Positions 34,294 to 43,807 are shown, numbered from the stretch's first letter. The stretch is DNA of 64,000 bases from Prado023 sp963700475 (GCA_963700475.1 CAVOXR010000008.1:186001-250000); one strand, 5' to 3'. The notes: generated by a model not told the origin, from the sequence alone. Program-made: numbers and translations.

Positions 34294-35954
34294 GCCGGCG
34301 GGCCCACCGGGATCGACGTGATCGTCGGCTTCGACGTCTCGGCGAAGAAGTCGTTGCCCTTGTCGTCCACGACGACGAACGCCGGGAAGTCCTCGACCTC
34401 GATGCGCCAGACCGCCTCCATCCCGAGCTCGGGGAAGTCCAGCACCTCGACTGAGCGGATGTTGTCCTTGGCCAGGCGCGCCGCCGGCCCACCGATCGAG
34501 CCCAGGTAGAAGCCACCGTTGTCGCGGCAGGCGTTGGTGACCGCGGTCGAGCGGTTTCCCTTGGCCAGCATCACCATCGAGCCGCCCGCCTTCTGGAACT
34601 GGTCGACGTAGGCGTCCATGCGCCCGGCGGTCGTCGGGCCGAACGAGCCGGACGCGTAGCCCGCGGGGGTCTTGGCCGGCCCTGCGTAGTAGACGGCGTG
34701 CTCCCGGAGGTAGTCGGGCATCGGCTCGCCTCGGTCGAGCATCTCCTTGATCTTCGCGTGGGCGATGTCGCGGGCGACCACCAGCGGCCCGGTGAGGGAG
34801 ACGCGGGTCTTCACGGGCAGGGTCGTCAGTTGGGCGCGCACGGCGTCCATCGGCTGGTTCAGGTCGATGTGCACCACCGCGTCGTCGAGGTGCTCGTCGG
34901 TGATCTCGGGCAGGTAGTGCGCGGGGTCGCGCTCCAGCTGCTCGAGGAAGACCCCCTCGGGGGTGATCTTGGCCAGGACCTGCCGATCGGCCGAGCACGA
35001 GACTGCGATCGCAACCGGGCAGCTCGCCCCGTGGCGGGGCAGGCGCACCACGCGGACGTCATGGCAGAAGTACTTGCCGCCGAACTGCGCGCCGATCCCG
35101 AACTGCTGGGTCAGGGTGAGGACCTCGGCCTCCATGTCCAGGTCGCGGAAGGCGTGGCCCCCCGCGCTGCCGGCTGTGGGCAGCGAGTCGAGGTACTTCG
35201 CCGAGGCGTACTTGGCCACCTTCAGGGCGTACTCGGCACTCGTGCCCCCGATGACCACGGCCAGGTGGTACGGCGGGCAGGCGGCGGTGCCGAGGCCGCG
35301 CAGCTTCTCGTCGAGGAACTTGGTCATCGAGGCCGGGTTGAGCAGGGCCTTGGTCTCCTGGAACAGGAACGACTTGTTGGCGCTGCCCCCGCCCTTGGCC
35401 ATGACGAGGAACTTGTAGGCCAGCTCGTGGCCGGGGGTCGTGTCGGCGTAGAGCTCGATCTGCGCCGGCAGGTTCGTCCCGGTGTTGCGTTCCTCCCACA
35501 TGGTCAACGGCGCCAGCTGGGAGTAGCGCAGGTTGAGGGTCTGGTAGGCGTCGAAGATGCCCCGGGACAACGCCGCCTCGTCGGGGCCCTCGGTCAGCAC
35601 CTGTTGGCCGCGCTTGCCCATGATGATCGCGGTGCCTGTGTCCTGGCACATGGGCAGGACTCCACCCGCCGCGATGTTGGCGTTCTTGAGCAGGTCCAGG
35701 GCGACGAAGCGGTCGTTCGGGCTGGCCTCGGGGTCGTCGAGGATCCGGCGCAGCTGGGCGAGGTGGGCCGGGCGGAGCAGGTGCTGGATGTCGTGGATGG
35801 CCTCGTAGGCGAGCAGCCGCAGCGCCTCGGGGGAGACCTGCAGGAAGGTGCGCCCGGCGGCTTCCACGGTGGTGACGCCCTCGGTCGTGAGCAGGCGGTA
35901 GGGGGTCTCGTCGGCGCCTGTCGGCAGCACGTCGGTGTAGGTGAAGTCGGCCAT
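34290..35954 (-). CDS. fumA: Fumarate hydratase, class I (iron-sulfur)
   Basis: 554 residues, single-polypeptide class I fumarase of the TCA cycle (malate from fumarate). The three cluster cysteines are expected in LPMCQDTGTA, GTAACPPYH and AVSCSADRQ. TSAEYALKVAKYASAKYLDS belongs to the first domain, and GPTTAGRMDAYVDQFQ to the C-terminal domain. This class is oxygen-sensitive; class II FumC is the other common type. The start follows a TAGGCT -10 box by six bases. The symbol is by family; fumB is an equivalent name. Confidence 0.93.
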   Translation of the reverse strand: MADFTYTDVLPTGADETPYRLLTTEGVTTVEAAGRTFLQVSPEALRLLAYEAIHDIQHLLRPAHLAQLRRILDDPEASPNDRFVALDLLKNANIAAGGVLPMCQDTGTAIIMGKRGQQVLTEGPDEAALSRGIFDAYQTLNLRYSQLAPLTMWEERNTGTNLPAQIELYADTTPGHELAYKFLVMAKGGGSANKSFLFQETKALLNPASMTKFLDEKLRGLGTAACPPYHLAVVIGGTSAEYALKVAKYASAKYLDSLPTAGSAGGHAFRDLDMEAEVLTLTQQFGIGAQFGGKYFCHDVRVVRLPRHGASCPVAIAVSCSADRQVLAKITPEGVFLEQLERDPAHYLPEITDEHLDDAVVHIDLNQPMDAVRAQLTTLPVKTRVSLTGPLVVARDIAHAKIKEMLDRGEPMPDYLREHAVYYAGPAKTPAGYASGSFGPTTAGRMDAYVDQFQKAGGSMVMLAKGNRSTAVTNACRDNGGFYLGSIGGPAARLAKDNIRSVEVLDFPELGMEAVWRIEVEDFPAFVVVDDKGNDFFAETSKPTITSIPVGPPA

Positions 35955-35960
35955 GGAACG

Positions 35961-35966
35961 AGCCTA
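35961..35966 (-). promoter_or_regulatory. -10 box TAGGCT of the fumarase gene
   Basis: Minus-strand TAGGCT ends six bases before ATG 35954, indicating a leaderless transcript. Confidence 0.5.
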
Positions 35967-36050
35967 GTCCGGGGCTGCCCAACGCGGGTTCGGGGGCGGA
36001 GCCGGGGGCAGATTGTGCGGACCGGGCCCCCATGGTCCACCATCGTGTCC

Positions 36051-36626
36051 ATGGGAGAGCAGATCGTGGGTCGGGCGCCGTCGCGAGGACGGCAGCTCGG
36101 CACGGACATGATCCGCTCGCTGGGCCTGGTGGCGATCGTCCTGCTGGTCTGGATGTACTTCTCGCACCCCCGCAGCTCGGACGCCATCCGCGAGGTCGAG
36201 TGGGCGCCGGTCGCGCAGTCGGCTGCTGCCGCTGCCCCGTACGAGGTCCTCGCGCCGCCGGTGACGTTCCCCTGGCCGGCGACCAGCTCCCGGGTGGAAC
36301 CGCAGGCCGATGGCACCCTCGCGTGGCGGACCGGCTTCTACACCCCGGAGAAGGAGTACGCGGCGATCCTGCAGCGCGGTCAGTTCCCGAAGCAGGCGGT
36401 TGCGGCGCAGCAGGACTGGATCCAGGCCGAGACCCGCGAGGGCGTCGCCGGGGGGACGGTCACCATCGCTGGGCGGGAGTGGACGCGGATGGAGGGCGAT
36501 CCCACGCCCGACGACCGGCGCTCGCTGGTCCTGATCGAGGACGGGACTGCCACTGTCGTGACGGGGTCAGCTTCGTGGGCGGAGCTGGAGACGCTGGCGG
36601 GGACGCTCTCGCCGGTCAGTCCTTGA
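36051..36626 (+). CDS. DUF4245 membrane-anchored protein
   Basis: 191 residues. A basic N-terminus and one helix (IRSLGLVAIVLLVWMYFS) anchor an extracytoplasmic domain with the DUF4245 features: RTGFYTPEKEYAAILQR, AVAAQQDWIQAET, WTRMEG and SLVLIEDGTATVVTGSASW. Actinobacteria keep it next to xseB/xseA or glpX/fumarase genes, as here. The function is unknown. Its last 11 bases overlap the convergent xseB. Confidence 0.85.
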   Translation: MGEQIVGRAPSRGRQLGTDMIRSLGLVAIVLLVWMYFSHPRSSDAIREVEWAPVAQSAAAAAPYEVLAPPVTFPWPATSSRVEPQADGTLAWRTGFYTPEKEYAAILQRGQFPKQAVAAQQDWIQAETREGVAGGTVTIAGREWTRMEGDPTPDDRRSLVLIEDGTATVVTGSASWAELETLAGTLSPVSP

Positions 36627-36879
36627 TCTCGGAGGTCAGGCCGGGCCGTGCCGCCTCGATCCGCTCCCGGGCCCCGTCGAGGTGCGCCTGGCAGATGTCG
36701 GCCAGGGCGGTGCCGCGCTCCCAGAGCGCCAGGGACATCTCCAGGTTGACCGTGCTGGACTCGAGCTCGGACACGACCGTGTCGAGGGCGGCCCGGGCCT
36801 GCTCGTAGGTCAGTCCGGCGAGGTCCTCGGGGTTCCCGCCCGGCAGGGCGGACGCGGGCTGCTCGGTGGGCTCGGTCAT
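36616..36879 (-). CDS. xseB: Exodeoxyribonuclease VII small subunit
   Basis: 87 residues. The conserved core is LTYEQARAALDTVVSELESS followed by VNLEMSLALWERGTALADIC. It multimerises with XseA to form ExoVII, which degrades single-stranded DNA. ATG 36879 overlaps the xseA stop (ATGA), giving coupled translation and subunit balance. Confidence 0.94.
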   Translation of the reverse strand: MTEPTEQPASALPGGNPEDLAGLTYEQARAALDTVVSELESSTVNLEMSLALWERGTALADICQAHLDGARERIEAARPGLTSEIKD

Positions 36880-38135
36880 GACGCCGATGCTACGTCGGTG
36901 ACGTCGGCCCGGAAGTGACCGGTGGCGACACGCACGCGAACGCCGTCCCCGGGATGGAGCTGGTCGGCCGCCCGGATCAGGTCTCCACCCGGACCGACCA
37001 CGACCGCGTAGCCGCGGTCGAGGGTGGCCAGAGGGGATAGGGCCCGTGCCCGGGCGCGCAGGTGGGCAAGGTCGCGCTCCTGAGTCGTGATCCGTTGCTC
37101 CACGGCCCGGAAGGCACGCTGGCGGGCCGTGTGGACCTCGGCGGACAGCCGGGGGAGGAGCCCCGCCGGATCGGCCATGGCCGGTCGGCTGCGCGTCTGC
37201 TCCAGCCATGTGGTGGCCTGATCGAGGCGGGTCAGGATGGATCGGTCGAGGCTGGCACGGCGATCGCTGATGCGGCGGGACTCCTCGGCCCAGTCGGGGA
37301 CGATCCGCTTGCCTGCATCCGTGGGCGTCGAGGCGCGCAGGTCCGCGACGAGATCGAGCAGGGGTGCGTCCTGCTCGTGGCCGATCGCGCTGACGACGGG
37401 TGTCCGGGCCGCGGCCACCGCCCGGATCAGGGACTCGTCGCTGAACGGCAGCAGGTCCTCCAGGCTGCCACCGCCGCGCGCGAACACGATCACGTCGACG
37501 TTCTCGTCGGCCTCCAGCTCGGCCAGGCTGCGGAGCATCGTGCTCACCGCCGAGGCGCCCTGGACCGCGCCCTCGCGGACCTCGAACTGCGCCGAGGGCC
37601 AGCGGTGGCGGGCGTTGGTGATGACGTCGTGCATCGCCTGGGCGTTCACGCCGGTGATGAGCCCGATCCGGCGGGGGAGCAGGGGGAGGCGACGCTTGAG
37701 CTCGGGGGCGAAGAGCCCTTCGGCGGCCAGCTGCTGCTTGCGCCGCTCGAGGGTGGCCAGGAGCTCGCCGATTCCCACCGGACGGATCTCGCTGGCGCGC
37801 AGCATCAGTCGGCCGTTGCGGACCCAGTACTCGCACTGGACGTTCATCAGGACCCGCTGGCCGGCCGCCAGCGGCGGGTTCATCGCGCGGTCAAGGCCAC
37901 CGGGGATCACGACGGACACCGAGGCATCGACATCCACGTCGCGCACCGTCAGGTAGACCTGCGAGCCGCTGCGCCGGCTGACCTCGACGACCTGGCCCTC
38001 GATCCAGACCCGGTTCAGCCGGGCGATGTAGTCCCGCAGCTTCACCGAGATCTCGCGCACCGGCCAGGCGCGCTCGGGGGCGGAACCGTCTGCGGGCGCC
38101 CCGCCCGAGGCTGCTGTGATGGGGGCTGTGGCCAT
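36876..38135 (-). CDS. xseA: Exodeoxyribonuclease VII large subunit
   Basis: 419 residues. An N-terminal OB-fold (VWIEGQVVEVSRRSGSQVYL) leads to the catalytic domain: LPLLPRRIGLITG, RWPSAQF, then VDVIVFARGGGSLEDLLPFS and the conserved GHEQDAPLLDLVADLRASTP. A coiled-coil region follows, then the C-terminal strand LDRGYAVV. ATG 38135 was chosen because TACCCT (38143-38148) lies seven bases upstream; the frame's earlier ATG at 38165 adds residues outside the family. It is divergent from ispH with only 55 bases between the starts. Confidence 0.94.
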   Translation of the reverse strand: MATAPITAASGGAPADGSAPERAWPVREISVKLRDYIARLNRVWIEGQVVEVSRRSGSQVYLTVRDVDVDASVSVVIPGGLDRAMNPPLAAGQRVLMNVQCEYWVRNGRLMLRASEIRPVGIGELLATLERRKQQLAAEGLFAPELKRRLPLLPRRIGLITGVNAQAMHDVITNARHRWPSAQFEVREGAVQGASAVSTMLRSLAELEADENVDVIVFARGGGSLEDLLPFSDESLIRAVAAARTPVVSAIGHEQDAPLLDLVADLRASTPTDAGKRIVPDWAEESRRISDRRASLDRSILTRLDQATTWLEQTRSRPAMADPAGLLPRLSAEVHTARQRAFRAVEQRITTQERDLAHLRARARALSPLATLDRGYAVVVGPGGDLIRAADQLHPGDGVRVRVATGHFRADVTDVASAS

Positions 38136-38142
38136 GGTCGCG

Positions 38143-38148
38143 AGGGTA
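38143..38148 (-). promoter_or_regulatory. -10 box TACCCT of xseA
   Basis: Minus-strand TACCCT ends seven bases before ATG 38135. Confidence 0.5.
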
Positions 38149-38178
38149 CGACAGGCGGCGGACATTGCCGGGTCGCCC

Positions 38179-38184
38179 TACCAT
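38179..38184 (+). promoter_or_regulatory. -10 box TACCAT of ispH
   Basis: TACCAT ends six bases before ATG 38191. The divergent xseA box is only 31 bases away, so the two polymerase sites overlap and may compete. Confidence 0.5.
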
Positions 38185-38190
38185 TGAGCC

Positions 38191-39157
38191 ATGGCTGAAT
38201 CCGGTGGCAAGGTCCTGCTCGCTGCGCCGCGCGGCTACTGCGCGGGCGTGGACCGGGCGGTGGTGGCTGTCGAGAAGGCCCTCGACCTCTACGGCGCGCC
38301 GGTGTACGTCCGCAAGGAGATCGTCCACAACCGCTACGTGGTCGACTCGTTGGCTGCGCGCGGAGCCGTGTTCGTCAGCGAGACCGATGAGGTTCCCGAG
38401 GGCGCGACCGTCGTCTTCAGCGCCCACGGGGTCGCGCCCGTCGGTCCACGAGGAGGCCGCCGAGCGCAACCTGCGGACCATCGATGCCACGTGCCCGTTG
38501 GTCACCAAGGTGCACAACGAGGCCCGACGGTTCGCCGACGAGGGCTACCGGATCCTGCTCATCGGCCATGAGGGCCATGAGGAGGTCGAGGGCACCATGG
38601 GTGAGGCCCCCGACGCGATGACGCTGGTGGACGGTCCGGGTTCCGTCGCGGACCTCGACATCTCCCCGGACGACAAGGTGGTGTGGCTGTCCCAGACCAC
38701 GCTGTCGGTGGACGAGACCATGGACACAGTCGGGGCGCTGCGCGAGCGAGTCCCGGGGTTGGTCAGCCCTCCGAGCGACGACATCTGCTACGCGACACAG
38801 AACCGCCAGACCGCCGTCAAGAAGGTCGCCCCACGCAGCGACGTCCTGATCGTGGTGGGGTCGGCGAACTCGTCGAACTCCGTGCGGCTGCTCGAGGTCG
38901 GGCTTCAGCACGGCGCGAAGTCCGGCCACCGGGTCGACATGGCCACCGAGCTGGAGCCGGAGTGGTTCGAGGGCGCCGCGACCGTCGGGCTGACCAGTGG
39001 GGCGTCCGTGCCCGAGATCCTGGTGCGTGACGTGCTCGCCCGACTGGCCGAGCTCGGTTTCGACGACGTCGAGGACGTGGACGCCGTGGAGGAGCACATG
39101 GTGTTCGCCCTCCCGCAGGAGCTGCGCAGGGACCTGAAGGCCGCCGGCAAGCAGTAG
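38191..39157 (+). CDS. ispH: 4-Hydroxy-3-methylbut-2-enyl diphosphate reductase, frameshifted here
   Basis: Last enzyme of the MEP isoprenoid pathway, an iron-sulfur protein producing IPP and DMAPP. It is about 321 residues once the frames are joined. The first frame carries APRGYCAGVDRAV (first cluster Cys) and IVHNRYVVDSL to VVFSAHGVA. The second frame continues PSVHEEAAERNLRTIDATCP (second Cys) and ends past VVGSANSSNSVRLLEV. DDICYATQNRQ has the third Cys. The shift is one extra C in the CCC at 38437-38439. All catalytic residues are present, so sequence error is likely. Confidence 0.9.
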
Positions 39158-39187
39158 GCGTTGCTCGCGCGGGCTTCGGGCGGGCTC

Positions 39188-39676
39188 TCAGCGGTCCGTG
39201 AAGTGGCGGATCGCGGCGATGGTGGTCGAAAGGATCGTGGCGGCCACGACCCAGATGGCGTTCGGGCCGAGGGTCTGCACGATCATCAGGGCCTCTCGTG
39301 TGCGCCAGGATCCGCCGGTGGCAGGCACGAGCAGCTGCCCAGCGACCAGGACCGCGGCCAGGAACGCCAGGGGTGGCATCATCGCCGGCAGAGAGCGATC
39401 GCCCTTGCGTGTGACCAGGGGCGCGATGATCGCGACCACGACCAGCGTCAGGCCGGTCCAGAGCCCGATCCGGTCGCGCAGGGTCGCTTCGAGTGCCGCG
39501 ACACCGATGACCACCAGCGTCGCGACGACGACCACGCGACCCCCGCGGAATCCCCGGCCCTCAGCGTCTGGCGCATGAGGCGCGGGGGCCGCCGCCGGCT
39601 GTCCGGGTACCTCGTTGACCGGTGCCCCGGAACGTCCCCACCCGCCGTCGCTGGGTCCGGGTGAGGGCAGGGTCAC
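39188..39676 (-). CDS. DUF6542-like membrane protein
   Basis: 162 residues. A Pro/Gly-rich N-terminus is followed by four predicted helices (VVVVATLVVIGVAALEATL, GLWTGLTLVVVAIIAPLVT, MMPPLAFLAAVLVAGQLLVP and AIWVVAATILSTTIAAI). It is a common neighbour of ispH/ychF in actinobacteria and fits the DUF6542 family by pattern; the function is unknown. GTG 39676 lies six bases after minus-strand TACCAT. Confidence 0.75.
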   Translation of the reverse strand: MTLPSPGPSDGGWGRSGAPVNEVPGQPAAAPAPHAPDAEGRGFRGGRVVVVATLVVIGVAALEATLRDRIGLWTGLTLVVVAIIAPLVTRKGDRSLPAMMPPLAFLAAVLVAGQLLVPATGGSWRTREALMIVQTLGPNAIWVVAATILSTTIAAIRHFTDR

Positions 39677-39682
39677 GGGGCG

Positions 39683-39688
39683 ATGGTA
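39683..39688 (-). promoter_or_regulatory. -10 box TACCAT of the DUF6542-like gene
   Basis: Minus-strand TACCAT ends six bases before GTG 39676. Confidence 0.45.
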
Positions 39689-39707
39689 GTCCGATGACCC
39701 ACAGCGA

Positions 39708-41016
39708 CTACGCGACGGCTGTTGAGGTCGTGTCGAGGGTCACGTCCGGTGGTGGCTCGCTTGCCCCGAGGGCCCGTTGTTCCAGCTCATCCAGACTCCC
39801 GGGCTCTGTCGAACCCAGCGCGGTCGCGGCGAGGTCGAGCTCGTCCGCCTGGCTCAGCGCGTTCTGGACCTCAGCGTCGCCAGCAGTCCGGGCAGCCACA
39901 CTGCGCGGTTGCTGGTCAACCTGCCGGGGAGCCTCCAGCGGGATCGGCAGTCCCTGCATCTCGGTGAACCGTCGACCGGTCACCAGCACCCGGGACTCCA
40001 GAGACGCGATCGCCTTGTTGTAGGCGGTCACGCCGGATCCAAGGGCTGAGCCCAGCCTGTCGAGGTGCCCGAGCATGGTCGCGAGCCTCTCGGCCAGCTC
40101 GCGGCCGAGGGCCTGGACCTCCTTGGCGTTGGCGGCCAGCGCGTCCTGGCGCCAGATGTGGCCGACCGTGCGGGTCAGGGCCATCAGCGTTGTCGGGGTG
40201 GCCAGGACGACGTTGCGGTCGAAAGCGTGCTCCAGCAGTGCGGGGTCGCAGGCCAGGGCCTCGGCGAGCAGCGATTCCGCGGGCAGGAACATGACGACGA
40301 ACTCCGGTGCGGTGTCGAACTGACGCGCGTACTCCTTGCTCGCCAACCGGTCGACGTGGTTGCGCACCTCCCGCGCATGCTGGGCCCGAGCCGCCGCAAC
40401 CTCGTCCTGCGGGTCGCCCGCTTCGATCCCGAGGATCGCGCGCAGGGAGACCTTCGCGTCCACCACGACCGTCTTGTCGTCGCTGAGGTGGAGGACGACG
40501 TCCGGACGCAGCAGGCCCGCATCCGTCGCGACGCTCTGCTGCTCAGTGAAATGCACATCGCGGACCAGTCCCGAGGACTCCAGCAAGCGGCGCAGCTGGA
40601 ACTCTCCCCACCTGCCGCGCACCTCGCTGTGGCCCAGTGCCCCCACCAACCGGGCCGTCTCGCGTCGCAGACCCGTCCGTGGACACGCTCGTTGCCTGTG
40701 CGACGGCTCGCATCTGCTCGGCCAATTGCGCCGTTGACGTCGTCCGCCCACCTTCCGCTCGAGCCACGGCCTCCTCCAGCCGGCCCAGGGCCGTCTGCAC
40801 GGGGGCCATCGCCTGAGCCACCTGCTCCGGCGCCTGCGCTTGTGATTCCGCGGTCGCCCTGGCCGCAGTCAGCTCGGCCTCCAGCCGCGCCATGCGCTCA
40901 GCGGACACGGCCCGCTCGGCCGCGTATCGGGGACGGTCCATCAGCCCGCGCAGCAGCCACCCCAGCACGAGGGCGACCACGGCGAACGCAGCGCCCCACA
41001 GCATCGTCGTGTTCAT
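39708..41016 (-). CDS. rmuC: DNA recombination protein RmuC, frameshifted here
   Basis: About 436 residues when joined. The N-terminal frame (from ATG 41016) has a membrane anchor (LWGAAFAVVALVLGWLLRGL) and a long coiled coil (ARLEAELTAARATAESQAQA). The second frame carries the RmuC nuclease-like core: EVRGRWGEFQLRRLLESSGL, RPDVVLHLSDDKTVVVDAKV with the PD-(D/E)xK-like Asp...AspAlaLys, and VVMFLPAES. It limits inversions at short repeats. The break is one extra G (plus-strand CCC at 40672-40674). The Pro/Thr-rich tail is not conserved. Confidence 0.88.
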
Positions 41017-41097
41017 GGGTCATTCCTACGGCAGGGGTCTGACATGGCGGAGGTGATTGGCGATCCCAGTCGACCGGAGTGTCGCGGCTTCCTGTGC

Positions 41098-42504
41098 TCA
41101 GGCCACGCGGGCGTGGTTGTCATCCGGGTGGGAGAGCGCCGATGCGCCCTGGGGGCTGGTCCAGCGGAGTCCGCCTCCGGACGTTGCCTCAACTCGCCAT
41201 CCGCCCTCGTGCTTGAGCCCGTGGTGGCGTCTGCAAAGCGCGTGCAGGTTGTCCGCCGACGTGGGCCCCTCGGGGAACGGGACCAGGTGGTCGAGGTCGC
41301 ACTCAGCGGCCGGAACTGCGCAGCCGGGGAATCGGCAGGTCCCGTCACGCAGTCGAACGTGCCGGTCGAGCGCTGCCGGCGGCCGGTACGAGAGCGTCCC
41401 GACGTCGAGCACGGCTCCCGTCGTTCGGCATGTCAGGACATGTCGCCAGCGCGAATCACCCGCGGCCAGTCGCCGGGCGTCGGCGGCAGGGATCGCTCCG
41501 AAGCCGTTGATCACGCCGGGGGCGTCTGTGAGCCCGGCCAAGGAGTCCACCGGGATCGTGACCGTGATCACCGTGTCCACGCGGCGTCCCCGGCGCGCAG
41601 TCCCGCACTCGGACACACGGGCGGTGTCGTCCGCGGTGCTGCCGGAGGATGCGCAGGCGCCGGCACCCGGGTGCAGGACCAGGTCCACAAGGGCCGCGGC
41701 GAGCCACAGGTCCAGGGGCTCGCGGTTGGTTGCCCCCTCGTTGGTCGGGTCGCCGTTCCGGTCGGCGAGCGCACAGGACCGGATCACGGAGTAGACGCGC
41801 TCGGCGTCCTCGCTGGCCAGCCGCGCGATCAGGTCCGCCGTCCCGTCCCCGCGATGCCCGACCCAGACCCCTCGCTCGGCGAGTCCCCTGCTGCGCCGCC
41901 GGGGCCGCTCACCGCAGCCAAGGGCCAGCAGGCGGCGCTGCAGGAAGATCTCAAGGCGCCGGGCGGTGTGCTGACGCCCGTAGGCCACACCCTCGGCCAC
42001 CATCGCGGCACACTCAGCCTCGTACGCCACCCGGGGCACCCCGTCGATGTCGGTCAACGGGATCTCGAACAGGGCCTCGGCCAGGATCCGCGCCCGGGTC
42101 AGGTCAAGCTCCCCGCGGCAGAGGGCTGCCCACACTGCCGGCTGGTGGCGCAGCGCCTCGGCCGTGGCCCGGGTGTGCTGGGCGGAGCGGCGGGAGACGA
42201 CCAGTGCGCAGGAAACCTCATCGAGCACCCGGTCGGTTCCTGCGCCACCGGGGGTCTCGTCGGCAACTGCGGCCACGCAGGCCGCACGCAGGGCGGCGAC
42301 CTGCCGGGACAGCTGCTCGACGGCCTCCAAGGACAGCATCGCCGGCCCGAACACGGACACATCCAGATCACGCCCCGTTGGACCGTCCGGCACCGGAGTC
42401 GGTGGTCGGGCCCGGATCACCTCCACCAACCCGTCCACGCCCAGGTCGGCTGCGTCAACGAGCCGGCCACACCCATCCCGCACCGACAGCACAACCTCCA
42501 GCAT
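41098..42504 (-). CDS. DUF222 / HNH endonuclease protein (13E12-type)
   Basis: 468 residues. The N-terminal DUF222 helical domain (about 50-330) has LSRRSAQHTRATAEALRHQP and GELDLTRARILAEALFEIPL. The C-terminal HNH nuclease (about 390-450) has CRFPGCAVPAAECDLDHLVP and ADNLHALCRRHHGLKH, with the Cys pairs and His residues for zinc and catalysis. The family equals the mycobacterial 13E12 repeats, whose members are LexA-regulated. A perfect SOS box lies 20 bases upstream, and GAGGGGG sits five bases before ATG 42504. It is probably DNA-damage induced; the physiological substrate is unknown. Confidence 0.92.
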   Translation of the reverse strand: MLEVVLSVRDGCGRLVDAADLGVDGLVEVIRARPPTPVPDGPTGRDLDVSVFGPAMLSLEAVEQLSRQVAALRAACVAAVADETPGGAGTDRVLDEVSCALVVSRRSAQHTRATAEALRHQPAVWAALCRGELDLTRARILAEALFEIPLTDIDGVPRVAYEAECAAMVAEGVAYGRQHTARRLEIFLQRRLLALGCGERPRRRSRGLAERGVWVGHRGDGTADLIARLASEDAERVYSVIRSCALADRNGDPTNEGATNREPLDLWLAAALVDLVLHPGAGACASSGSTADDTARVSECGTARRGRRVDTVITVTIPVDSLAGLTDAPGVINGFGAIPAADARRLAAGDSRWRHVLTCRTTGAVLDVGTLSYRPPAALDRHVRLRDGTCRFPGCAVPAAECDLDHLVPFPEGPTSADNLHALCRRHHGLKHEGGWRVEATSGGGLRWTSPQGASALSHPDDNHARVA

Positions 42505-42523
42505 CGGTCCCCCTCTGACGTCA

Positions 42524-42539
42524 TCGAACTGGTGTTCGA
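42524..42539 (-). promoter_or_regulatory. LexA (SOS) box of the DUF222-HNH gene
   Basis: TCGAAC-TGGT-GTTCGA is a perfect palindromic match to the actinobacterial LexA consensus TCGAAC-N4-GTTCGA. A minus-strand TAGGTT -10-like box (42551-42556) is just upstream, placing the operator next to the transcription start. Confidence 0.85.
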
Positions 42540-42686
42540 TTCATGGCTCGAACCTACAGCACCCCACCGACAACGCAAGGCCCCTGAAGGTGGCCTGTGG
42601 ACAGGCTCGGCGGGGCGCAGTCGGGGCACCCCCGACGAGTGCGAGCGTCGGTCTGCGAGGGGTCCGGGCGTCCACACGATCGCCGG

Positions 42687-42692
42687 TAGAAT
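42687..42692 (+). promoter_or_regulatory. -10 box TAGAAT of ychF
   Basis: TAGAAT ends eight bases before GTG 42701. Confidence 0.5.
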
Positions 42693-42700
42693 CGTGGGTT

Positions 42701-43795
42701 GTGGCCCTCACCATCGGCATCGTCGGACTGCCCAACGTCGGCAAGTCCACCCTCTTCAACGCACTGACCCGCAACAACGTGCTGGCGGCGAACTACCCGT
42801 TCGCGACCATCGAGCCGAACACCGGCGTCGTCGGTGTCCCGGACCCGCGCCTCGATGTGCTCGCCGGCATCTTCGGCTCAGCCCGGACGCTGCCCGCGAC
42901 CGTCACGTTCGTCGACATCGCCGGGATCGTCAAGGGCGCCAGCGAGGGGGCGGGTCTGGGCAACAAGTTCCTGTCCCACATCCGGGAGTCGGACGCCATC
43001 TGCCAGGTCATCCGCGTGTTCACGGACCCAGATGTCGTGCACGTCGACGGACGCGTCTCGCCGAAGGACGACATCGAGGTGATCAACCTCGAGCTGATCC
43101 TGGCCGACATGCAGACCCTGGACAAGGCGATCCCCCGGCTGCAGAAGGAGGCCCGGATGAACAAGGACCGGGCCCACATCCTGGCCGCTGCAGAGGAGGC
43201 GAAGGTCGTTCTGGAGAGTGGTCGGACCGTGTTCGCCGCCGGGCTGGACCGCGAGCCGCTGCGTGAGTTGTTCCTCCTCACCGCCAAGCCGTTCCTCTAC
43301 GTATTCAACGTCGATGCCGATGAGCTCTCCGATGACGCAATGCGCACCGAGCTCGCCTCGTTGATCGCCCCCGCGGAGGCGGTGTTCCTCGACGCCAAGA
43401 CCGAGGCCGACCTGATCGAGCTCGACGAGGCCGAGGCCCTCGAGCTCCTGCAGTCGATCGGCCAGGAGGAGAGCGGGCTGACGCAGCTCGCCCGGGTCGG
43501 GTTCGACACCCTGGGGCTGCAGTCGTACCTGACCGCCGGGCCCAAGGAGTCGCGCGCGTGGACGATCCCGAAGGGCGCGACCGCCCCGGAGGCGGCCGGA
43601 GTGATCCACACGGACTTCCAGAAGGGCTTCATCAAGGCCGAGGTCGTGTCCTTCGACGACCTGGTCGAAGCCGGCTCGATGGCCGAGGCCAAGTCGCGTG
43701 GCAAGGTGCGGATCGAGGGCAAGGAGTACGTGATGCACGACGGCGACGTGGTCGAGTTCCGCTTCCAAGCAACATCAGGGAACCAGAACAAGTAG
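42701..43795 (+). CDS. ychF: Redox-regulated ATPase YchF (OLA1 family)
   Basis: 364-residue Obg-family P-loop protein that prefers ATP. G1 is GIVGLPNVGKSTLFNALTRN, G3 FVDIAGIVKGASEGAGLGN, and the G4 segment has Asn-Val-Asp-Ala rather than NKxD, as expected for ATP use. The C-terminal TGS domain contains GATAPEAAGVIHTDFQKGFI and HDGDVVEFRF. The last eleven residues (QATSGNQNK end) differ from the usual FRFNV-type terminus. A second copy of the true-looking 3' segment lies 645 bases downstream, beyond an acetyltransferase gene. GTG 42701 sits eight bases after TAGAAT. Confidence 0.94.
   Translation: MALTIGIVGLPNVGKSTLFNALTRNNVLAANYPFATIEPNTGVVGVPDPRLDVLAGIFGSARTLPATVTFVDIAGIVKGASEGAGLGNKFLSHIRESDAICQVIRVFTDPDVVHVDGRVSPKDDIEVINLELILADMQTLDKAIPRLQKEARMNKDRAHILAAAEEAKVVLESGRTVFAAGLDREPLRELFLLTAKPFLYVFNVDADELSDDAMRTELASLIAPAEAVFLDAKTEADLIELDEAEALELLQSIGQEESGLTQLARVGFDTLGLQSYLTAGPKESRAWTIPKGATAPEAAGVIHTDFQKGFIKAEVVSFDDLVEAGSMAEAKSRGKVRIEGKEYVMHDGDVVEFRFQATSGNQNK
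43734..43766 (+). repeat. Direct repeat, copy 1 (ychF 3' end)
   Basis: 33-base segment encoding HDGDVVEFRF near the end of ychF. It matches 44379-44411 at 32 of 33 bases and flanks the acetyltransferase gene. Confidence 0.9.
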
Positions 43796-43807
43796 TCGGG
43801 GTAGGGG

